Shown here: positions 1 through 5,467 of the stretch, one piece after another
How positions within the stretch are numbered: the first letter of the stretch is position 1
Layout of the letters: each line of letters opens with the position of its first letter
Assembly (NCBI GenBank): GCA_048885185.1
Contig: JBHLQC010000104.1
Location: 1 to 5,822, forward strand
DNA from: Hermodarchaeum sp048885185
GTDB taxonomy: Archaea > Asgardarchaeota > Hermodarchaeia > Hermodarchaeales > Hermodarchaeaceae
Direction: 5' to 3'
DNA length: 5,822 bases
The notes under the pieces: model-generated
Database searches by the model: none
Told to the model about the DNA's origin: nothing
The model's input: only the letters and a program-made list of their open reading frames with translations
Translations under genes and position numbers: made by a program

Positions 1-974
1 GGACAGTTTCCTTGGCGAGTTAATCGAACGGAAGTGGTGTGTACACCTAGACGTTCGATAAGTAGCGCGCCACAATTTGCGCAAATTGTATTTGCACCTT
101 GGTGGCCGGGCACGTTGCCCAAGTAGACGTATTTAAGACCAGCCCGAGTCGAGGCAGTGGCAGATTCTTCAAGTGTTTTGATAGGCGTAGGGGGTAGGTT
201 ACTCATTTTATGATGCGGATAGAACCGCAGAAGATGTAGTGGTGTATCTTCCCCAAGCTCCGTTACTATCCACTGGGCGAGATTTTCAGCATCTTGGATG
301 TCATCACCAACATCTGTCACAACCAGATTGGTGAGCTCGATGTGTATTCCCGTCTCTTTCATCACTTTTAGCGCATCATAAATGGGATTCACGGAGGACA
401 CGTTACAGTACTTTTTATAGAACGAGGGATTGCCATTTCCCTTGAAATCAACGGTGGCGGCATCAAGATATGGTGCTATAGTCTCTATGGCTTCCGGGGT
501 GAGATATCCGTTAGTAACAAAGGTATTGAAGAGGCCTTTTTCGTGGGCAATTTTTGCGGTATCGTAGGCGTATTCGAAGAAGATAGTGGGTTCCGAATAA
601 GTATATGAGATCCCGGAACAGCCAGTTTGAAAAGCTAAATCAATAATTTTTTCTGGTGAGAGGGCACGCCCAACGATTTCTCGCTCATGGCTAATTTGCC
701 AATTCTGACAGAATTGGCAACGGAAGTTACAGCCTATGGTGGCTACTGACATTACAAGAGAGCCAGGACGGAAGTGCCAAAGAGGTTTTTTCTCAATAGG
801 ATCGGGGTTAGCGGAACAGGCTTTGCCATACACCAGAGTGTACAGAGTGCCCTGTTTGTTTTTTCGAACTTGGCAGTATCCAAGTTTGCCTTCATTAATC
901 GTACATTGACGTGCACATAGGTGGCAACTGACCTTGTTGTCGTCTAGCTTTGAATACAGCATTGCTTCATGCAT
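1..974 (-). CDS. amrS: AmmeMemoRadiSam system radical SAM enzyme (partial, C-terminus off the left edge)
   Basis: I translated the minus strand by hand; about 324 codons lie in the window with no stop. Residues 17-34 carry an N-terminal cysteine cluster (CHLCARQC, then C34). The radical SAM motif CxxxCxxC is C82-NFR-C86-QF-C89, followed by QNWQIS, which is diagnostic of this pyruvate-formate-lyase-activating-enzyme-like family. SYTYSEPTIFFEY (about 123-135) and VDFKGN match its barrel signatures. The C-terminus has YVYLGNVPGH and then a zinc-ribbon half, C298-AN-C301 with GALLIER, and another cysteine (C324) at the edge, so only a few residues are missing. The family binds a 4Fe-4S cluster and S-adenosylmethionine; its physiological substrate is not settled to my knowledge. 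Usual partners (AMMECR1, Memo) are not in the window. The start is the ATG at 974 (MHEAMLYSKL, matching family N-termini). An in-frame ATG at 1040 would add 22 hydrophobic residues and is less likely. Neither has a clear Shine-Dalgarno. Confidence 0.93.
   Translation of the reverse strand, partial: MHEAMLYSKLDDNKVSCHLCARQCTINEGKLGYCQVRKNKQGTLYTLVYGKACSANPDPIEKKPLWHFRPGSLVMSVATIGCNFRCQFCQNWQISHEREIVGRALSPEKIIDLAFQTGCSGISYTYSEPTIFFEYAYDTAKIAHEKGLFNTFVTNGYLTPEAIETIAPYLDAATVDFKGNGNPSFYKKYCNVSSVNPIYDALKVMKETGIHIELTNLVVTDVGDDIQDAENLAQWIVTELGEDTPLHLLRFYPHHKMSNLPPTPIKTLEESATASTRAGLKYVYLGNVPGHQGANTICANCGALLIERLGVHTTSVRLTRQGNC
72..89. repeat. Perfect 18-bp palindrome inside amrS (zinc-ribbon codons)
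   Basis: ACAATTTGC is followed directly by its reverse complement GCAAATTGT. On the coding strand it spells T-I-C-A-N-C, the CxxC of the C-terminal zinc ribbon (residues 296-301). It has no spacer, so as RNA it could form only a shorter stem with a small loop; as DNA it is a perfect dyad. It may simply result from codon choice. Confidence 0.8.
696..720. repeat. Perfect 25-nt palindrome over the radical SAM cysteine codons of amrS
   Basis: Arms TTGCCAATTCTG (696-707) and CAGAATTGGCAA (709-720) are exact reverse complements around one central base (708). The palindrome covers codons for residues 86-93, CQFCQNWQ, including the second and third cluster-binding cysteines. In mRNA it could form an 11-bp stem with a 3-nt loop. 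Symmetry in this peptide (C-Q-x-C-Q) makes some dyad symmetry easier, but 12-bp perfect arms are still notable. Confidence 0.85.
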
Positions 975-1254
975 TATCGGACAGCTCAGGGATTCCGGGA
1001 TTTTGATTGAAACGATTACCAATAGATGGACTCTTTTCATTGAGGAAAGTTGCTATCGAAAAACTTCACTACAATAAGGAAGTCCTACCTTCAAAGGTTT
1101 TCCCAACTTACATAATCTACGAGTTTTTATGCTTCGTTTCTCAGGAGAGGTTTGTGCCTGCCTCCCATTTCTCTTTATGAAGAAAATGACCTCAGGTGCA
1201 AGAGCATCATCTTAATAAGACAGTATCCGAAGACGATGGAATAGGTGAACTAGC
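975..1254. other. Divergent intergenic region
   Basis: About 280 bases lie between the amrS start and the small acidic protein gene. I found no coding frame of useful length and no RNA gene. It is moderately AT-rich, with weak TATA-like stretches at about 1123-1131 (TTTTTATG) and 1212-1219 (TTAATAAG) that could serve the rightward gene, and a short palindrome ACCTT-CA-AAGGT at 1087-1098. None is strong enough to call on its own. Confidence 0.4.
1243..1248 (+). promoter_or_regulatory. Shine-Dalgarno AGGTGA fixing a TTG start
   Basis: AGGTGA matches the archaeal 16S anti-Shine-Dalgarno complement (GGTGA) and lies 6 nt before the TTG at 1255. An in-frame TGA at 1246 blocks any longer start and the next in-frame ATG is 54 codons downstream, so this site decides the start. 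Confidence 0.7.
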
Positions 1255-1521
1255 TTGGCTGATACCTACGAACTAGGAAAATTGACTGTTGCAGATCACG
1301 AAAGCAAGACTCTTACTGGAGCTTTTGGTCTTCAAGAAGATCAATTTGATGACATTGTCAACACCGCAAGAGAAGCATGGAACTATGAAGATACGGTTTC
1401 TGAAAGCGTCGAATTCATGGTGAAGAAGCTCAAGGGCTCTGAATTAGTCCTTGGATTGCTTATTCTTGGTCGTATCTGGGAAGAAAATAGCCTCGAAGAA
1501 GAAGAGGAAGAGAAGGAGTAG
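1255..1521 (+). CDS. Small acidic hypothetical protein (88 aa)
   Basis: I do not recognise the family. The start is TTG with a well-spaced AGGTGA. The protein is predicted mostly helical: a mixed N-terminal part (1-25), an acidic amphipathic helix around QEDQFDDIVNTAREAWNY (about 28-45), a second helix SVEFMVKKLKG (51-61), then a hydrophobic stretch SELVLGLLILGRIW (62-75). It ends in a run of glutamates (EEEEEEKE). The hydrophobic stretch contains arginine and is short, so a buried helix or dimer interface is more likely than a membrane span. No catalytic or metal-binding motif is visible. It is cytoplasmic by default, as there is no signal peptide. The next gene follows on the same strand after 119 nt from the called start, or about 32 nt if that gene starts further upstream, so the two may be co-transcribed. 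Confidence 0.65.
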   Translation: MADTYELGKLTVADHESKTLTGAFGLQEDQFDDIVNTAREAWNYEDTVSESVEFMVKKLKGSELVLGLLILGRIWEENSLEEEEEEKE

Positions 1522-1640
1522 CTAGCCGCTCCTCTACTTTTCCCCTTTCGTAACTGGATATTAGGGGGAAAGGCGAAACGTCGCGTGTAGAGTCAGGTTT
1601 TTGTGCAATTTGCTTAAAACCGATTGAGCGTGAGCAAGAG

Positions 1641-2060
1641 TTGAGGACAATTCGACACGGAGACAAGGAGTTCACTGCTCATGGTTATTGTCTCACTCGA
1701 TTGCGGCGTTTAGCTTGTAATATTAATGGGATGCGTCCAGCTATGCCGACGCTCGCACGTCCGCTTACATTGAATGAATTTCTCCTTGTAAAACGACCCA
1801 GGGATGCTGCTGAGATTCTTTGCTGCATTGCATTTCATCATCAAATAAGGAATGACCAAGAAGCCGCGATTTCAAAGGTCTTTGTGGAAGATCAACTTCA
1901 GTTATCGCCTTTCAAGATTGCTGACATTTCTGCAGCATTTCAAATCGCCACTGAGGTTTTAGGGTATTTTATTTGTCGAACCGAAAGGGGTTCTAGCAGC
2001 TTTGTTTTAACAGAAAAGGGACGGCAGGTTGTGAGCCGGCTTCCTCCACTTCCTGAATGA
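1641..2060 (+). CDS. Winged-helix-like protein with possible N-terminal zinc-binding motif; start uncertain
   Basis: The C-terminal half looks like a winged-helix DNA-binding domain: a helix at DAAEILCCIAFHHQI (55-69), LSPFKIADISAAFQIATEVLGYF (88-110) as a helix-turn-helix, and a wing ending FVLTEKGRQVVSRL (121-134). A DNA-binding regulator is the best inference, but I cannot name a family. The coordinates begin at the only conventional start, a TTG at 1641, which has no clear Shine-Dalgarno. The same frame stays open back to 1554 (after TAA at 1551) and encodes CAIC at 1602-1613. With HGYC at 1680-1691 this makes CxxC-x22-HxxC, a plausible zinc site, which suggests that the real N-terminus lies upstream. 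In that stretch only CTG (1554) or ATT codons could serve as starts. The gene converges on the NTF2-like gene, with 26 bp between the stops. Confidence 0.6.
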   Translation: MRTIRHGDKEFTAHGYCLTRLRRLACNINGMRPAMPTLARPLTLNEFLLVKRPRDAAEILCCIAFHHQIRNDQEAAISKVFVEDQLQLSPFKIADISAAFQIATEVLGYFICRTERGSSSFVLTEKGRQVVSRLPPLPE

Positions 2061-2086
2061 ACCAGGAGTAATCGCCGTATGGAAAG

Positions 2087-2521
2087 TTAGGAGGAACGGT
2101 TAGGGGGCATTTTTGCACGATCCGTGACGTTGGCGATTACCCAAGTGTCGTCCGTCTTAACGAAATGATAATACGTGTAATGGAACCCCACGCATTCGCC
2201 TAAAATCAACATCTGCCATTCAACAAAAGCTGAGGCGATGAGGTTATCCGGTTCAACATCGAAAAATTTCATCTGTTTAATGAAAAAGCTGACTGAATAT
2301 TCTGGATTTTCTTCTTTCGCCTTTTGAAATTCGTAAAACTGGTCTCTTAAGATATCTTCAGCGGAGAGGACGTATAGTTCGTTATTTGGTCCAAAGCCGA
2401 ACCGCTTTGCCTCTGGGTGCCATACGCTAAGAAAGGCTTTTTCGTCACCATTTTCTTGCGCCCAATGGAAGTGCTGTATTGTTTCCCGTATTTTTCTAAT
2501 TTCTGTTTGCTTTTTAGACAT
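2087..2521 (-). CDS. NTF2-like protein, putative lumazine-binding/SnoaL-like family (144 aa)
   Basis: The protein has the cone-shaped NTF2-like pattern. An N-terminal helix IRKIRETIQHFHWAQENGD (8-26) leads to FLSVWHPEAKRFGFG (30-44), the family's 'fhpda' turn. There follow a helix at LSAEDILRDQFYEFQKAK (52-69) and late strands KFFDVEPDNLIASAFVEWQM (85-104) and YHFVKTDDTWVIANVTDRA (118-136), the classic closing 'LvK.dg.WkI.n' pair. Length is normal for the fold. Members bind small ligands or act as lyases or isomerases; no catalytic residue can be assigned, so function is open. I chose the ATG at 2521 because it begins at the fold's first helix and has AGGGG about 10 nt upstream. A GTG at 2572 would add 17 residues without a Shine-Dalgarno. 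The upstream gene on the same strand ends 132 bp away, so a separate promoter is likely. Confidence 0.75.
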   Translation of the reverse strand: MSKKQTEIRKIRETIQHFHWAQENGDEKAFLSVWHPEAKRFGFGPNNELYVLSAEDILRDQFYEFQKAKEENPEYSVSFFIKQMKFFDVEPDNLIASAFVEWQMLILGECVGFHYTYYHFVKTDDTWVIANVTDRAKMPPNRSS

Positions 2522-2653
2522 GTAAATAGCCCCTAGAGTTAGTATCACTGGTATTCTTGGCGAGTTGGTCACATAAGAAAGATTGGGAGAACATTAGTTT
2601 AGTTCAAAAATGGGAATTAGGACAGCAGTGGTTACTTTCCAGAGAGGAGACCA

Positions 2654-3724
2654 TTAAGGAGCGGATTTTCGTTTCCGGTAAAAAAGGACACCTATGACAG
2701 CTATTATCCCGACAACCGCGATTGCTCCACCAGTTATTATTGGTAAGGCAGGAAAGATACTGGATGTGTTTCTTATCACTTCTAGTACGTGGTCGGAGTC
2801 GTGGACTTCGATGTCAATCAGATATGGGCCAGCGGTCAGTCCTGTCAGGGTTCCGGTGTATATACCGTCTGTATCAGAATCGGTTAGGGTGAGAGAGGTA
2901 ATGGGTGTATTGTGATCAGAGGGGGAATAGACTTGCGCGGTAACCGTTGAAATTATTGTAGAGTTTATGCTGGGCAGGTTACTGGCAGGATCGGTTGTTT
3001 CCACGGATATGGAATACCCTGTGCCTTGGAAAGTAGTAGTGGGGATGACCTGAACACCTTGTACAAAGGATTGTTGTAGTGCCATTTTGACAACCATGGC
3101 ACATGCTTCGTAGATGGGGGCTGTGGTGTATCCGCCACCAGCAATACCTCCGCCTTCGCTACCGGTTATGATACGAGTATCACAGACAAGCCGAACTGCC
3201 CCCACGATGTTGGCCCCTGCTACTGCCATTTCGTCATTGGACATGGTAAAGGAGGCGACCTTCACTCCGGTGACGATGTTGTTTGCACCGGCTACAACAG
3301 TGTTTCCAATGCAAAATGTTGCGATTACCAATCCATTGGCATGAGCCGTTGAGATGAGATCGCGAACCATTTGGCTTGACCGCAAATTCGGCCAGTTTCC
3401 ACCCGCTGGGATGAAAACGCAGTCATAGTCGGTCAACGTGTTCAAGTCAAAGTCTGAGAGCAGGAAATCTGCGGTTGTTGAACGATAGGGACGGTTGTGG
3501 CAGGCTGCAACCGTTAAGGTGGAACCACGGGTCACACTCGTTGTTTGAACGCCCCAATTATCAAAGTATTCTTGGGCAGTGAAGTAACTCCATCCAAATC
3601 CATCAGAGAGAACGAACAAGACATGCACATCGTTCATGCTTTGAGCCGTTGTGGTAGGTAAGGAAAATACTCCAAAGCAACTGAAGGCGATCATTGTGAC
3701 CATGAGAAGTGTTTTGAGTTTCAT
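2654..3724 (-). CDS. Secreted, membrane-anchored DJ-1/PfpI-like protein with Ig-like domain (356 aa)
   Basis: Numbered from the ATG at 3724. Residues 1-27 form a Sec signal peptide (MKLK, hydrophobic core, then TTTAQS). Residues 33-217 resemble a class I glutamine amidotransferase/DJ-1/PfpI domain: VHVLFVLSDGFGW as first strand, DYDCVFIPAGG (about 99-109) as the flavodoxin-like core strand, and ATFCIGNTVVAGA as the nucleophile elbow with Cys138. Residues 225-318 look like a beta-sandwich Ig-like domain (LTDSDTDGIYTGTLTGLTAGPYLIDI). One membrane helix spans about 328-349, then RKRK stops transfer, so the protein should face outside the cell. Related cytoplasmic proteins are deglycases, chaperones or proteases; activity here is unknown and the conserved family glutamate cannot be placed confidently. 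A GTG at 3733 would add three residues; ATG is preferred because GTGA sits just upstream as Shine-Dalgarno. A TATA-like promoter lies about 50 nt upstream. Confidence 0.85.
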   Translation of the reverse strand: MKLKTLLMVTMIAFSCFGVFSLPTTTAQSMNDVHVLFVLSDGFGWSYFTAQEYFDNWGVQTTSVTRGSTLTVAACHNRPYRSTTADFLLSDFDLNTLTDYDCVFIPAGGNWPNLRSSQMVRDLISTAHANGLVIATFCIGNTVVAGANNIVTGVKVASFTMSNDEMAVAGANIVGAVRLVCDTRIITGSEGGGIAGGGYTTAPIYEACAMVVKMALQQSFVQGVQVIPTTTFQGTGYSISVETTDPASNLPSINSTIISTVTAQVYSPSDHNTPITSLTLTDSDTDGIYTGTLTGLTAGPYLIDIEVHDSDHVLEVIRNTSSIFPALPIITGGAIAVVGIIAVIGVLFYRKRKSAP

Positions 3725-3768
3725 GGTTTTCACGGTTCAATAAGTTCTGAAATCGAATTAATTATCCA

Positions 3769-3783
3769 ATGTATATTTCCTCG
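3769..3783 (-). promoter_or_regulatory. Candidate archaeal BRE/TATA promoter for the PfpI-like gene
   Basis: On the minus strand the sequence reads CGAGGAAATATACAT: a purine-rich BRE-like GAGGAA run into the TATA-like AAATATAC (3771-3778). Transcription would start about 25 nt downstream near 3748, giving a leader of roughly 24 nt before the ATG at 3724. This spacing is normal for archaea. Confidence 0.55.
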
Positions 3784-3832
3784 TTATCCGGCAAGTTCGG
3801 AAAAAGACCTGATAAACGAAAGGAAATCTTCT

Positions 3833-3854
3833 TTCTGAACACATTGGTTCAGAA
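3833..3854. repeat. 8-bp inverted repeat upstream of the PfpI-like promoter
   Basis: TTCTGAAC (3833-3840) and GTTCAGAA (3847-3854) are perfect inverted arms separated by 6 nt. The 22-bp dyad lies about 55 bp upstream of the TATA-like element of the minus-strand PfpI-like gene, a position where an activator or repressor dimer could bind. No adjacent gene reads into it, so a terminator hairpin is less likely. No T-run follows on either strand. Confidence 0.5.
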
Positions 3855-3993
3855 TTCTAGCGTTCAACAGAAATGGGACTAAAATTTCACAAAAAAAATG
3901 AGAACGGAGAGAAGGCAACCACCCTCTCTCCAAACTTCATCACAATCCAAGTTGAGGTCAGTCTAACCAGTACTTGGCGCTTGAACTGAGAAG

Positions 3994-4254
3994 GTGAACT
4001 GCCCACACCTAAGTGTTGGACTTCCTGCTTCATCACTCCCCTAGCGGGGCAGCTCCACAGGCTCTACTCGCTGTTCCAGCGATGTTGCCCAGTCTTGGTA
4101 AAGCAAAGTTGATGGGTACTGACTGGGTCCTCAGAAGAGAGTATGCACAGGACGATTTAAACACCACGAATCACACCATACCTAATGGCTGGATTCTTCT
4201 CATGGATAAAAGGGGAGTGAGATTGTCTGATTTTCCTCCGGGTAAAGGAAACCA
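3994..4254 (-). pseudogene. Decayed 3' end of an IS200/IS605-type tnpB with right-end hairpin
   Basis: Read on the minus strand, this stretch resembles the extreme 3' end of tnpB elements. GAAGCAGGAAGTCC leads into a hairpin and then GGGCAGTTCAC. From memory, intact elements end GAAGCAGGAAGCCC-hairpin-GGGTAGTTCAC, read as ..EAGSP.. or ..MKQE... Here one frame gives EQRVEPVELPR, stop, GSDEAGSPTLRCGQF, a typical tnpB tail interrupted by TAG; another gives MKQEVQHLG. The neighbouring frame (4252 down to 4033) has an internal TGA after PLGMV. No intact zinc-ribbon cysteines, RuvC motifs or transposase tnpA are present in the window, so only a dead remnant remains. TnpB is an RNA-guided nuclease whose guide RNA comes from this 3' region, so any transcript would be a relic of that RNA. 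The plus-strand open frame over the same bases (4013-4276) is best read as its antisense shadow. The assignment relies on remembered end sequences. Confidence 0.5.
4002..4019 (-). other. Right-end subterminal hairpin of the tnpB remnant
   Basis: CCCACAC (4002-4008) pairs with GTGTTGG (4013-4019) around a CTAA loop, with one mismatch (C4004 against T4017). On the minus strand it is flanked by GGAAGT before and GCAGTTCAC after, the usual setting of the IS200/IS605 right-end hairpin. The mismatch and the TGTTGG arm fit decay of an originally perfect GTGTGGG arm. If so, the element boundary lies just left of 3994 on the plus strand. Confidence 0.5.
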
Positions 4255-4627
4255 GGCTGTTATCACTCCCTTATAATCGTTCACTGGTTATCTGTTTTAT
4301 TGACCTGTTCGCAGGCTTTCTGTCAAATAATTGCTGTGACCTGCGCGTCAAGCGTTTAGGGGAAAAGGGGTCAGCGGATTAGCTCTGATCTGTGCAGCTC
4401 TGTTGCTGTGCTGGTTAGAGCACTCTCTCACGAAGAGTTGACCTAAAGATTTTGTTCTTGCGTTCTTCCTCTTCCATACTGGGTGTGTGAGGTTCAGTTT
4501 GTTTCTTACCCTCTGGTTCGGGGGTCACGGTTACCTCACCTCTTGGTTTTGATTCGAGATGGCTGTCTCGATTTGCGGAGAGATTCGTACAAAAGTTGTC
4601 ACAAATGCTGTTTGAGTTGACGCTGAA
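4255..4627. other. Region without a supportable gene
   Basis: This stretch continues upstream of the tnpB remnant on the minus strand and may include further decayed element sequence, but I recognise no tnpB motif in any minus-strand frame. Short hairpins occur: GTGCT-GGTTAG-AGCAC at 4408-4423 and ACTCT-CTCACGA-AGAGT at 4422-4438. The second resembles a tRNA anticodon arm, but no T-arm or matching acceptor follows. A minus-strand open frame at 4415-4696 starts at a TTG inside the promoter region of the next gene and has no recognisable domain. Confidence 0.4.
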
Positions 4628-4695
4628 TGTCATATTGATGTCACACAATGTCACTAGGATGACTAACCGGTATATTAATATTACTGTGTGTGACA
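4628..4695 (+). promoter_or_regulatory. TGTCA-repeat operator/promoter region of the winged-helix gene
   Basis: TGTCA occurs at 4628, 4639 and 4649, spaced 11 and 10 nt apart, so all lie on one face of the helix. ATGAC at 4660-4664 is the inverse of GTCAT at 4629-4633. TGTCACACA (4639-4647) is repeated exactly in inverse as TGTGTGACA (4687-4695). Between those arms lies an AT-rich TATATTAATATTA (4671-4683), a candidate TATA box. Transcription from it would begin near 4702, about 50 nt before the ATG at 4754. A second TATA-like element, GTATTTATC (4725-4733), sits about 25 nt before the ATG and could give a leaderless transcript. The layout suggests repression by a dimeric DNA-binding protein, possibly the adjacent gene product. 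Confidence 0.5.
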
Positions 4696-4753
4696 ATGAT
4701 TTTAATAGAAGATGATTAAAAACCGTATTTATCGCTTACAGGATTGATGTATT

Positions 4754-5422
4754 ATGGGCGATCCCGAGAAAAAGAAAAAACCTAAAGACTATGAAGATTT
4801 TATAACCGCGCGCCCAGCACCCATTCTCTTTTTATCAGAAGAGCAAGAAGCTGTGATTAAAGAACACTCAGACATCACGAAAGCGCTGGTAGGGAAGAAC
4901 CTCACTGTAAAAGAAATTCATGCGCTGTATTGGAATCCAGAAAAGGAAAAGTACGATAAAACCATTAAAACCGTTTATCGATATCTTGAAACCTTAGAAG
5001 AAGTTGGCCTTATCCAAGAATGTGGCCATCGCAAACAGAAGGGCAGTCGGCTAACCGAGAAATTGATTTGCCGTACGGCGAACGTATTCATTCTTCAAGA
5101 CAAGGAAGGAGAACCAAAATGGTGGACTGGGGAAAAAGGTAAACGCCTTATCAAAAAACTCACCATTCTGGCTCAGGAACTGTTTGACATTTCCCTTGAC
5201 GAAGATGCCTTTCGCGAGTTGATGGAACAATTTTATGAACAGCATGAAGGTGTGATTATGGACTTATACCGGAAAACTCCCGAAAGCGAGGGCATTTCAG
5301 AAATTTTCAGCAAGGAAGATCTTTATGGAATAAAATACCTCGGTGATATGATAGCCACACTCGGAGTTATGCTTCGGAATCCAGAACTGTGTGAACAGTT
5401 CAAAAAGGTCCTTAGTAAATAA
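4754..5422 (+). CDS. Winged-helix transcriptional regulator (222 aa)
   Basis: The protein begins with a very basic stretch (EKKKKPKDY). A winged helix-turn-helix then runs over about 35-112: EAVIKEHSDITKALVG as first helix, LTVKEIHALYW (50-60) as second, YDKTIKTVYRYLETLEEVGLI (67-87) as recognition helix, and a basic wing GHRKQKGSRLTEKLICRTANVFIL (91-114). The TxxTVYRxLExLxxxGLI pattern recalls ArsR- and Fur-type domains. Residues 125-222 are predicted helical (KKLTILAQELFDI, FRELMEQFYEQ, MIATLGVMLRNPELCEQFKKVL) and probably form a dimerisation or ligand-sensing part; no metal site or known sensor is visible. ATG at 4754 is the first in-frame start near the promoter; the Shine-Dalgarno is weak (TGATG at 4745-4749). 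The TGTCA-repeat region upstream suggests autoregulation. The VOC gene starts 45 nt after the stop and may be co-transcribed. Function beyond DNA binding is inference. Confidence 0.8.
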   Translation: MGDPEKKKKPKDYEDFITARPAPILFLSEEQEAVIKEHSDITKALVGKNLTVKEIHALYWNPEKEKYDKTIKTVYRYLETLEEVGLIQECGHRKQKGSRLTEKLICRTANVFILQDKEGEPKWWTGEKGKRLIKKLTILAQELFDISLDEDAFRELMEQFYEQHEGVIMDLYRKTPESEGISEIFSKEDLYGIKYLGDMIATLGVMLRNPELCEQFKKVLSK

Positions 5423-5435
5423 GTAGAACTTGGTC

Positions 5436-5464
5436 CTAATCACTACACAATAGGTAGTGATTAG
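5436..5464 (+). promoter_or_regulatory. Perfect 11-bp hairpin covering the Shine-Dalgarno of the VOC gene
   Basis: CTAATCACTAC (5436-5446) and GTAGTGATTAG (5454-5464) are exact inverted arms around a 7-nt loop. The right arm contains GTGAT (5457-5461), a good archaeal Shine-Dalgarno placed 6 nt before the ATG at 5468; the left arm supplies ATCAC, which would mask it. There is no T-run after the stem, so a simple terminator is unlikely. The dyad could instead, or also, be a DNA operator for the winged-helix protein encoded just upstream. Confidence 0.65.
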
Positions 5465-5467
5465 ACT

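Noticed and set aside
1538..1571. Possible terminator stem TTTCCCC...GGGGAAA after the small acidic gene
   Set aside because: The loop is about 20 nt, the stem only 7 bp, and no T-run follows. The same bases may belong to the upstream part of the next gene.
1460..1675. Minus-strand open frame of 71 codons opposite the small acidic protein
   Set aside because: It overlaps two better-supported plus-strand genes and shows no motif.
2694..3344. Plus-strand open frames opposite the PfpI-like gene (2694-2915 and 3114-3344)
   Set aside because: They are antisense to a clear coding gene and have the low-complexity composition expected of shadows.
3873..3989. Short plus-strand frame (MGLKFHKKNENGEK..., 38 codons)
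   Set aside because: Too short, no ribosome-binding site and no family resemblance. It overlaps only AT-rich intergenic DNA and the edge of the tnpB remnant.
4013..4276. Plus-strand open frame of 87 codons (GTG start)
   Set aside because: No Shine-Dalgarno at a usable distance (AGGTGA at 3992 is 15 nt away), no recognisable domain, and the bases read better as the antisense of a decayed tnpB 3' end.
4367..4444. tRNA-like fold: a 5-bp anticodon-type arm with loop CTCACGA (would read Val CAC), a GGTTAG loop before it, and GGTCA/TGACC closing bases
   Set aside because: The D-type and anticodon-type stems share bases, there is no T-arm or TTC loop, and TGACC follows the anticodon-type arm directly. 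It does not make a tRNA or a convincing split-tRNA half.
4415..4696. Minus-strand open frame of 93 codons (TTG start)
   Set aside because: It starts inside the TGTCA-repeat promoter region, has no Shine-Dalgarno and no recognisable fold. A decayed element fragment cannot be excluded, but a gene is not supported.
5051..5245. Minus-strand open frame of 64 codons opposite the winged-helix regulator
   Set aside because: Antisense shadow of a strong coding frame; phenylalanine-rich because the sense strand is lysine- and glutamate-rich.
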